A stretch of 64,000 bases of DNA from an uncultured Anaerolineales bacterium (GTDB lineage Bacteria > Chloroflexota > Anaerolineae > Anaerolineales > Villigracilaceae). The notes beneath the pieces were generated by a model that saw only the letters and a list, made by a program, of their open reading frames with translations, did not search any database and was not told the DNA's origin. The stretch covers positions 1-64,000 of the forward strand of contig CALGPL010000057.1 of assembly GCA_937960595.1 (NCBI GenBank). The letters run 5' to 3'. This document shows, piece by piece, positions 58,299-64,000 of this stretch (its first letter is position 1; each line of letters begins with the position of its first letter). The position numbers and the translations under genes are program-made.

Positions 58299-59662
58299 TG
58301 GCAAAGAAAACCCCCGAACCGACCAGCCAGCCGCGCGAACGGGCCTTTCTGGTCGGCGTGGAACTCTACGGACAGGAACGCCTGCTCGACCTGGACGATT
58401 CCCTGACCGAATTGGCGCTCCTGTGCGAAACCGCCGGCCTGGAAGTGGTCGGCCAATTGACCCAAAAACTCGACCGTCCCAACCCGCAGACCTTGATCGG
58501 CAAAGGCAAGGTCGAGGAACTCAAAGCCCTGGCCGAAGAAACCCTCGCCCAGGTGGTCGTCTTCGACGACGAACTCAGCCCCCGCCACCAACGCGAACTG
58601 GAAGAGGCGCTGGGCAAAGACATCCGCCTGCTCGATCGAACGGCGGTCATCCTGGATATCTTTGCCCAACACGCCCACACCAGCGAGGGCCAGCAGCAAG
58701 TCAAACTGGCTCAATATGAATACTACCTGCCGCGCCTGACCGGCCGCTGGACTCACCTGGCCCGTCAGACCGGGGGCGGCGGCGGACGAGCCGGATCGGT
58801 CGGCGGGGTCGGCCTGCGCGGCCCCGGCGAAACCCAACTGGAGGTTGACCGGCGCACCATCCGCCGCGAAATCGCCCGCATCAAGGACGAACTGGAAAAA
58901 GTGCGCGCCCAGCGCATGCGCCAGCGCGGTCAGCGCCGCCGCAACCGCGTCCCGGTCATCACGCTTGTTGGCTACACGAACGCCGGAAAATCTACCCTGC
59001 TCAACCGCTTGGCCAACGCCGGCATCTACGCCGCCGACGAACTGTTCGCCACCCTCGACCCGACCACGCGGCGAGTCGAACTGCCCGGCGGCAACATCGT
59101 CCTGTTCACCGATACGGTCGGTTTCATCCAGAAATTGCCCACCACCCTGGTCGCTGCCTTTCGCGCCACCCTCGAGGAGATCGCCGAAGCCGATCTCCTC
59201 CTGCACGTGGTGGACATCTCCCACCCCAACGCCATGAACCAGGCCGAAGCCGTCCAGCAGACCCTGGACGAGATCGAAGCCGGACACGTGCCGGTGCTGA
59301 CCGTCTTGAACAAAATCGACCGGCTGGCCGATCCGGCCGCGGCTCGCCAGATCGTAGCCCAATTCCCCCAAGCCGTAGCCATCTCGGCCCGCACCGGCGA
59401 GGGCCTGCCCGACCTGATCGCGAGCATCCGCAGCATGTTGTACGAAACCCTGACCCCCATCCGGGTCCGCCTGCCCTATCAGCAGGGACAACTGATCTCG
59501 CTGTTCCACGAATTCGGCCAGGTAGAACACCTCGAACATGGGCGCAAGAGCGTCCTCATCGAGGGCCGGCTCCCTGGCCGGCTGGTGGCCCAATTTCACG
59601 CCTGGCAAATCCGGCCTGGCGACCAAGACAAGGAGGACCAAAATGCTTCGCTGGCTGAATAG
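58298..59662 (+). CDS. hflX: GTPase HflX
   Basis: Ribosome-binding GTPase that splits or rescues stalled 70S ribosomes under stress. 454 residues. The N-terminal domain has QTLIGKGKVEELKAL and VVFDDELSPRHQRELE; then the glycine-rich RQTGGGGGRAG and GLRGPGETQLEVDRR linker, a long coiled pair of helices, and the G domain: GYTNAGKSTLLN (G1), DPTTRR (G2), FTDTVGFI (G3), LNKIDRL (G4), SARTGEGL (G5). The start at 58298 overlaps the kinase stop by one base with AAGGA upstream; longer in-frame versions would overlap the kinase deeply and are not used. Confidence 0.95.
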   Translation: MAKKTPEPTSQPRERAFLVGVELYGQERLLDLDDSLTELALLCETAGLEVVGQLTQKLDRPNPQTLIGKGKVEELKALAEETLAQVVVFDDELSPRHQRELEEALGKDIRLLDRTAVILDIFAQHAHTSEGQQQVKLAQYEYYLPRLTGRWTHLARQTGGGGGRAGSVGGVGLRGPGETQLEVDRRTIRREIARIKDELEKVRAQRMRQRGQRRRNRVPVITLVGYTNAGKSTLLNRLANAGIYAADELFATLDPTTRRVELPGGNIVLFTDTVGFIQKLPTTLVAAFRATLEEIAEADLLLHVVDISHPNAMNQAEAVQQTLDEIEAGHVPVLTVLNKIDRLADPAAARQIVAQFPQAVAISARTGEGLPDLIASIRSMLYETLTPIRVRLPYQQGQLISLFHEFGQVEHLEHGRKSVLIEGRLPGRLVAQFHAWQIRPGDQDKEDQNASLAE

Positions 59663-59852
59663 TCTGTTGGACAAACTCTCCAACTACCTGTCGCAACGCA
59701 AGGGCCTGCTGCCGCTCTTGGGCATCTTGCTGGTCGCTGCCAACTACGTGGTGCAGTTCTACGTCCCGGGCTGGTTTGGGAGCAGCAATCTCCTCCTGCA
59801 CCTCGGCGTCATCCTTGCCATCTTTGGCATCGTGTTGGCCTGGGCGCTGTAG
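59643..59852 (+). CDS. Small two-segment membrane protein (69 aa)
   Basis: The protein has a short amphipathic start (MLRWLNSLLDKLSNYLSQRK) and two hydrophobic segments (LLPLLGILLVAANYVVQFY and LLLHLGVILAIFGIVLAWAL). It overlaps the end of hflX by 20 bp but has a strong AGGAGG six bases before its ATG, which makes expression likely. I do not recognise a family. Its role may be linked to HflX or the membrane; nothing in the sequence decides this. Confidence 0.75.
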   Translation: MLRWLNSLLDKLSNYLSQRKGLLPLLGILLVAANYVVQFYVPGWFGSSNLLLHLGVILAIFGIVLAWAL

Positions 59853-59886
59853 GCCACGGCGCGCCGTCTTCGATCTGCCGCAACTG

Positions 59887-59908
59887 CCTCCCCGCCGCGC
59901 CGGGGAGG
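59887..59908 (+). terminator. GC-rich hairpin after the hflX operon
   Basis: CCTCCCCG (59887-59894) pairs with CGGGGAGG (59901-59908) around six bases. No T-run follows, so it is either a weak terminator or a structural element. Confidence 0.4.
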
Positions 59909-59948
59909 TTCGCGTTGGAGCGCCAACCAGGAGGTCCATCTTTGGCAG

Positions 59949-59954
59949 TATAAT
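59949..59954 (+). promoter_or_regulatory. -10 box of the acyl-carrier cassette
   Basis: TATAAT lies 29 bp before the ACP start at 59984. No matching -35 was found. The ATG at 59963 would be only about two bases past the expected transcription start. Confidence 0.5.
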
Positions 59955-59983
59955 TCGGGCAAATGCAGCCTCGAGGAGCCGTC

Positions 59984-60283
59984 ATGGAAAAAGAAGAAGT
60001 GCTTGCGCTCGTTCTAGAAGCCGTCGAAGAGTGGAATCAACAAGCCGATGAAGAACAGCGCCTGGAAGTCTCTCCCGAAACCCGCCTGCTCGGGCGGAAC
60101 TCGAAACTCGACTCGCTCGGCCTGGTCAATCTGATCGTGCTGGTCGAAGAGAAACTCGCCGACCGCTACGACGTCCACCTGACGCTGGCCGATGAGCGCG
60201 CCATGTCGCAGGAGCGCAGTCCCTTTCGCAGCGTGCAATCGCTGGCCGAGTATGCCCATCTCTTGTTGACGGAAAAGAAATGA
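59984..60283 (+). CDS. Specialised acyl carrier protein
   Basis: A 99-residue carrier protein, longer and more divergent than AcpP. The phosphopantetheine serine is in NSKLDSLGLVNLIVLVEEKL. An insert (ADERAMSQERSPFRSVQS) precedes the last helix. ATG at 59984 has GAGGAG five bases upstream; 59963 is an in-frame alternative. It starts a chain of five genes with 4-bp overlaps, so it most likely carries the acyl chain that the next proteins reduce, load or transfer. Confidence 0.85.
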   Translation: MEKEEVLALVLEAVEEWNQQADEEQRLEVSPETRLLGRNSKLDSLGLVNLIVLVEEKLADRYDVHLTLADERAMSQERSPFRSVQSLAEYAHLLLTEKK

Positions 60284-60981
60284 GCGCAACAACCGTCATG
60301 CTCATCAGCGGGACGCGCAAGGGCATCGGCCGCTCCCTGGCCGAGACCTACGCCGGCCGCGGCTGGCAGGTCATCGGCTGCAGCCGCAAGCCCTCCGACT
60401 TCGACCACCCCAACTATCGCCACTTCTGTCTGGATGTGAACGACGAGCCGGCCGTCCAGGCCATGCTGACCGAGATTCGCAAAACCCATGGGCGGCTGGA
60501 CGCCCTCATCAACAACGCCGGCATCGCGGCCCTCAACCATGCCTTGCTGACGCCCGTCGAAACGGCGCGGCGCGTCTTCGAGACCAACGTGATCGGCACC
60601 TTCCTGCTCTGCCGCGAGGCCGCCCGCCTGATGCAAAAGCGCAAATTCGGGCGCATCGTCAACTTTTCGAGCGTGGCCGTGCCGCTCGACCTGGAAGGCG
60701 AAGCCGTGTACGCCGCCTCGAAAGCCGCAGTCGAAACCCTGACCCGCATCCTGGCGCGCGAACTGGCCCCCCTCGGCGTCACCGTCAACGCAATCGGCCC
60801 GACCGCCGTGCGCACCGACCTGGTGCGAGCCGTCCCGCAGGAGAAACTCGAAGCCCTGCTCGCCCGCCAGGCCATTCCCCGCTTCGGCGAAGCCGCCGAC
60901 ATCCTCAACGTAATCGACTTCTTCCTCCGCCCGGAAAGCGGGCTGATCACCGGCCAGGTAATCTACCTGGGAGGCGTATGA
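60280..60981 (+). CDS. Short-chain dehydrogenase/reductase, 3-oxoacyl-ACP reductase-like
   Basis: 233 residues with a Rossmann fold: nucleotide loop ISGTRKGIGRSLAE (a TGxxxGxG variant with Ser first), CLDVND, INNAGIA, and the catalytic set NV(I)G, NFSSVAV Ser, and YAASK (Tyr, Lys). The end FFLRPESGLITGQVIYLGGV is that of FabG-like enzymes. Placed directly after an ACP and before an acyl-AMP ligase, it may reduce a beta-keto group on the ACP-bound chain. ATGA overlap on both sides. Confidence 0.88.
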   Translation: MSATTVMLISGTRKGIGRSLAETYAGRGWQVIGCSRKPSDFDHPNYRHFCLDVNDEPAVQAMLTEIRKTHGRLDALINNAGIAALNHALLTPVETARRVFETNVIGTFLLCREAARLMQKRKFGRIVNFSSVAVPLDLEGEAVYAASKAAVETLTRILARELAPLGVTVNAIGPTAVRTDLVRAVPQEKLEALLARQAIPRFGEAADILNVIDFFLRPESGLITGQVIYLGGV

Positions 60982-62333
60982 CCATCGAGTTCATGCTGGA
61001 TGTTTTTCGCGAAAGCCGCCAGCGAGAGGCCATCCTCTGGCGCGACCGGGCCTATTCTTACGGCTGGCTGCTCGAACGGCTGGCGCACTGGCAGGCGGCG
61101 CTGGCCGAGCAGGCCGTCCCGCCCGGCGCGGTGGTCATCCTGGAGGCCGATTTCTCGCCCAACGCCGTGGCGCTCTTCCTGGCGCTCATCGAACACAACT
61201 GCGTCCTGGTGCCGCTGACCCCCTCGGTGGAGGCCAAAAAAGCCGAGTTCACCGAAACCGCCCAGGGCGAGGTGCGCATCGTTATTGACGAGCAGGACCG
61301 GGTCCGGTTCGAGCGCCTGCCCTATCGGGCCGATCATCCGCTCTACGCCGAACTGCGCCGGCGCGGACATCCGGGCTTGATCCTGTTCTCCTCCGGTTCG
61401 ACCGGCAAGAACAAGGCCGCCCTGCACGACCTGACCGGCATCCTGGACAAATTCCGGGTCCGCCGCCAAACCAAACGGACGATTACCTTCCTGCTCTACG
61501 ATCACATCGGCGGCGTCAACACCATGCTCTACATTCTCTCCAACGGCGGGACGATCATCACCGTCCAAGATCGCAGCCCCGAGGCGGTGCTGGCCGCCGT
61601 CGAAAAGCACCGCGTCGAGATGCTGCCCACCTCGCCGACCTTCATCAACCTGATTCTGCTCAGCGAAGCCTACAAACGCTACGATCTCTCCTCGCTCCAG
61701 ACCGTCACCTACGGCACCGAGCCGATGCCCGAAAGCACCCTCAAGCGCTTCCACGAATTGTTCCCGCACATCACCCTCCAGCAGACTTACGGACTCTCCG
61801 AGGTGGGCATCCTGCGCTCCAAGTCGAAGAGTTCGGACTCGCTGTGGGTCAAACTGGGCGGCGAAGGCTTCGAGACGCGGGTCGTGGACGGCATCCTGCA
61901 CATCCGGGCCAAGAGCGCCATGCTCGGCTATCTAAACGCCCCCAGCCCGTTCACCGAGGACGGCTGGTTCGTCACCGGCGACGAGGTCCTGGTGGACGGC
62001 GAGTACTTCCGCATCCTGGGCCGCCGCTCGGAGTTGATCAACGTCGGCGGCGAAAAGGTCTATCCGGCCGAGGTCGAGTCGGTGCTGCAGGAGCAGCCCA
62101 ACGTCGCCGAAGTGACCGTCTACGGCGAGAAGAATCCCATCACCGGCAACATCGTCTGCGCCCTGGTGCGGCTCAAGGAACCGGAAGACCCCAAGGCCGC
62201 CGCCCTGCGCCTGAAGAAGGCTTGCCGCGCCGTCCTGCCGGCCTTCAAAGTGCCGGTCAAGATCGAATTCGTGGACGAGGCGATGTACTCCGAGCGTTAC
62301 AAGAAAATCCGTCTGCGCCCCTCGCCCCGATGA
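60978..62333 (+). CDS. Acyl-AMP ligase (ANL superfamily)
   Basis: 451 residues, adenylate-forming enzyme. Motifs in order: LILFSSGSTGKNKAAL (A3, P-loop), YGTEPMPES (A4), QQTYGLSEVGIL (A5), WFVTGDEVLVDGEYFRILGR (A7-A8) and INVGGEKVYPAEVE (A8 hinge), with RYKKIRLRPSPR at the end carrying the likely A10 lysine. It would activate a carboxylic acid as acyl-AMP, then load it on the adjacent ACP or CoA. Shorter than usual acyl-CoA synthetases (about 500-550), mainly in the N-terminal domain. Confidence 0.88.
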   Translation: MTIEFMLDVFRESRQREAILWRDRAYSYGWLLERLAHWQAALAEQAVPPGAVVILEADFSPNAVALFLALIEHNCVLVPLTPSVEAKKAEFTETAQGEVRIVIDEQDRVRFERLPYRADHPLYAELRRRGHPGLILFSSGSTGKNKAALHDLTGILDKFRVRRQTKRTITFLLYDHIGGVNTMLYILSNGGTIITVQDRSPEAVLAAVEKHRVEMLPTSPTFINLILLSEAYKRYDLSSLQTVTYGTEPMPESTLKRFHELFPHITLQQTYGLSEVGILRSKSKSSDSLWVKLGGEGFETRVVDGILHIRAKSAMLGYLNAPSPFTEDGWFVTGDEVLVDGEYFRILGRRSELINVGGEKVYPAEVESVLQEQPNVAEVTVYGEKNPITGNIVCALVRLKEPEDPKAAALRLKKACRAVLPAFKVPVKIEFVDEAMYSERYKKIRLRPSPR

Positions 62334-63172
62334 CCCGCATCCGCCCCGCCGAACCCGAAGACTTCGAGCGCCTCTACCCGCTCTTCCTGGGCTTCAACGC
62401 CCCGCGCCCCTCCAAAGAGACCTTCCGCCGCCTGTTCGTCCGCCGCTGGGGCAACCTGGACGACCCCCTCGGCTACCTGCTCGAAGACGAGGGGCATCCG
62501 GTCGGCTTCCTGGGGACGCTCTTCAGCCGGCGCGAAGTCGGCGGCCGCGACGAGAAATGCTGCAACCTGACCACCTGGATCGTCGCCCGCGACTACCGCA
62601 GCGAGGGGCTGTCGCTGCTCTTGCGCGTCTTGCAGCACCCGAACACCACCTTCACCAACTTCACGGGCGTCAAAGTGGCGCCCATCCTGCGCCGCTTCGG
62701 TTTCCAGGCCCTGGATGAGCGCGCCCGCATCCTGCTGCCGCTGCCCCTCGCCGCTCCCGGCGAACTCCTGCTCGATCCGGCGCGCATCGCCCCGCACCTG
62801 GACGATCACGACCGGCGCATCCTGGACGATCACCGCCCCTTTTCCTTCCCCCACGTCCTGCTGCGACGCGGCAGTGAGTACGCCTACCTGATCGTCAAAG
62901 TCGTCCGCCGCAAACGTTTGCCGCTGGCCGAGGTGCATTATCTCAGCCATCCGGCCGTCTTCACCCGCCTGGCCCCGGCGTTGCTGGCCCGTCTCTGCCT
63001 GCGGCTGGGCGTCCTCGGCCTGCTGGCCGGCGAACACTACCTGGCCGGGCAGACAGCGCCCCTCCCCACCCTGACCATCCCACAGCGCCTGCCGCGCCTG
63101 GTGCGCTCGACCCGCATCGCGCCTCGGGACATGGACACCCTCTACTCGGAACTGCAAGTCCTCGACCTATGA
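62330..63172 (+). CDS. GNAT-fold acyltransferase-like protein
   Basis: 280 residues, beginning MTRIRPAEPEDFERLYPLFL as in GNAT proteins, with GYLLEDEGHPVGFLGTLFSR and LTTWIVARDYRSEGLSLLLR as the central strands and acyl-CoA loop (weak form of the RxxGxG/A motif: DYRSEGLS). The second half (about 150-280) is unlike standard GNATs. Likely transfers an acyl group, perhaps from the ACP, to a sugar or amino group. It starts in an ATGA overlap; an in-frame reading deep into the ligase gene is ignored. Confidence 0.72.
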   Translation: MTRIRPAEPEDFERLYPLFLGFNAPRPSKETFRRLFVRRWGNLDDPLGYLLEDEGHPVGFLGTLFSRREVGGRDEKCCNLTTWIVARDYRSEGLSLLLRVLQHPNTTFTNFTGVKVAPILRRFGFQALDERARILLPLPLAAPGELLLDPARIAPHLDDHDRRILDDHRPFSFPHVLLRRGSEYAYLIVKVVRRKRLPLAEVHYLSHPAVFTRLAPALLARLCLRLGVLGLLAGEHYLAGQTAPLPTLTIPQRLPRLVRSTRIAPRDMDTLYSELQVLDL

Positions 63173-64000
63173 ACCGCCTCGACGCCCTGCTGCGCCCCCT
63201 CATCCCGCTCATCCGGCCCGTCTACGGCGGCGCCGGCCTGGCCTTGATGTTCCACCGCCTCATCCCAGACGGCCAAACGCCGCGCCTGCCGGCCCTGGAG
63301 ACGACCCCCGCCCGGCTGGAAGAGGCCCTCGTCTGGTTCGAACGGCGCAACTACGCCTTCTACTCGCCCGCCGACCTGCGCCGCTTCCTGCGCGGCGAAA
63401 CGCGCCCGGCGCGCCCCTTCGTCCTCTTCACCTTCGACGACGGCTACCGCGACAACCTGACCCTCGCCTATCCCGTCTTCGAGCGGCACGGCGTCCCCTT
63501 CACCATCCACGTCACCACCGGCCTGCCCGACCGGACGGCCGTCCTGTGGTGGTACCTGCTCGAAGACCTGATCGAGCGCGGCGAGACGATCGCCCTCGAA
63601 TTGGACGGCCAGACCCACCGCTTCGAGACCGATACCCCGGCCGCGGCCGCCCAGACCCGCGCCGCGTTGCGGCCTCGGCTCAAGTACGCCTCTCCATCCG
63701 AATTTGCCCGCCTCGTCGAGCGCCTCTTCCGCGCCCGCGGCCTGGATCCGCTGGCCCCGACCGACGCCCTGGCCCTGACCTGGGACGAGATCCGCCGCCT
63801 GGACGCCGACCCGCTGGTGACGATCGGCGCCCACACCTGCAGCCACCGCGTCCTCAGCCGGCTGGACGAGGCCGAAGCGCGGGCCGAAATCGGCGAGGCA
63901 AAGCGCATCCTGGAGGCCCGCCTGGGGCATGTCGTGACGCACTTCGCCTATCCCTACGGGGCGCGCCGCGAGGCCGGCCGGCGCGAGGCCCGGCTGGTCG
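63169..64000 (+). CDS. Polysaccharide deacetylase (cut by right window edge)
   Basis: Read directly from the sequence: starts ATGA in overlap with the GNAT stop and stays open to 64000 (277 codons). LALMFHRLIPDG and VLFTFDDGYRDN form the NodB first motif (Asp-Asp), TIGAHTCSHRVLSRL the His-box (metal ligands), and HFAYPYGARRE a later motif. Family members (CE4) remove N- or O-acetyl groups from cell-surface glycans. No signal peptide is obvious, which suggests action on a cytosolic glycan or lipid-linked precursor. Gene end not seen. Confidence 0.88.
   Translation, partial: MNRLDALLRPLIPLIRPVYGGAGLALMFHRLIPDGQTPRLPALETTPARLEEALVWFERRNYAFYSPADLRRFLRGETRPARPFVLFTFDDGYRDNLTLAYPVFERHGVPFTIHVTTGLPDRTAVLWWYLLEDLIERGETIALELDGQTHRFETDTPAAAAQTRAALRPRLKYASPSEFARLVERLFRARGLDPLAPTDALALTWDEIRRLDADPLVTIGAHTCSHRVLSRLDEAEARAEIGEAKRILEARLGHVVTHFAYPYGARREAGRREARLV

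Noticed and set aside
61844-62329. N-terminal extension of the GNAT-like gene into the ligase gene
   Set aside because: The extension is an Arg/Gly-rich shadow of the ligase; the ATGA overlap at 62330 begins a normal GNAT N-terminus.

Overview
The window looks like chromosome of a Chloroflexota bacterium, most likely class Anaerolineae. The basis is indirect: high GC with strongly GC-biased third codon positions, densely packed genes, very many GAF-domain signalling proteins, an FMN-type isopentenyl diphosphate isomerase, an Agl23-type membrane protein fused to NHL repeats, and small regulators of a kind common in that class. No rRNA, transposase, prophage or CRISPR array was seen. No stretch over 300 bases lacks a gene.

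Region 1 (1-17979) is mixed housekeeping. It holds a WYL-type regulator (cut by the left edge) and a small winged-helix protein that share TGCAACA boxes, then rlmN carrying two palindromic repeat insertions, a polytopic Agl23-like/NHL fusion, sucCD, acpP, fni, a lipoprotein plus TIM-barrel-like gene pair behind a LacI-type palindrome, a polyprenyl synthase, tRNA-Gly(CCC), a GH42 beta-galactosidase, and a transketolase/mutarotase-like pair on the minus strand.

Region 2 (about 18090-49726) is the centrepiece: one apparently continuous co-directional operon of about 31 kb. It begins with two stand-alone receivers. Ten paralogous membrane receptors follow (R1-R10 here), with varied sensory N-termini (polytopic membrane domains, CACHE-like domains with HAMP). 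Nearly all share a GAF domain, a Trp-containing linker, the C-terminal half of a GAF and a C-terminal tail that resembles the first half of a GAF. None has a kinase, cyclase, phosphodiesterase or methyl-accepting output. Next come a ParA-type ATPase, a soluble 1842-residue hybrid histidine kinase (an N-terminal half GAF, seven GAFs, HisKA, HATPase, two receivers), a threonine synthase fused to a receiver, and an EamA transporter. The simplest model is a multi-input array of output-less receptors that share one soluble kinase, with the ParA protein possibly placing the array; receivers, including the one on a PLP enzyme, would be the targets. This model is inference.

Region 3 (49729-54685, minus strand) is a second, separate three-gene signalling operon: a GAF histidine kinase, a receiver-GAF-kinase hybrid, and an OmpR-type response regulator. 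It ends two bases from the end of region 2.

Region 4 (54749-64000) holds trmFO with an M28 peptidase/glutaminyl-cyclase-like gene, a cytosolic histidine kinase with hflX and a small membrane protein, and a tightly overlapped cassette (acyl carrier protein, SDR reductase, acyl-AMP ligase, GNAT-like protein, polysaccharide deacetylase) that runs off the right edge and probably makes or attaches an acyl group on a surface glycan or lipid.

Promoters are recognisable by eye, often as TGG-TATAAT extended -10 boxes, sometimes with very short leaders.
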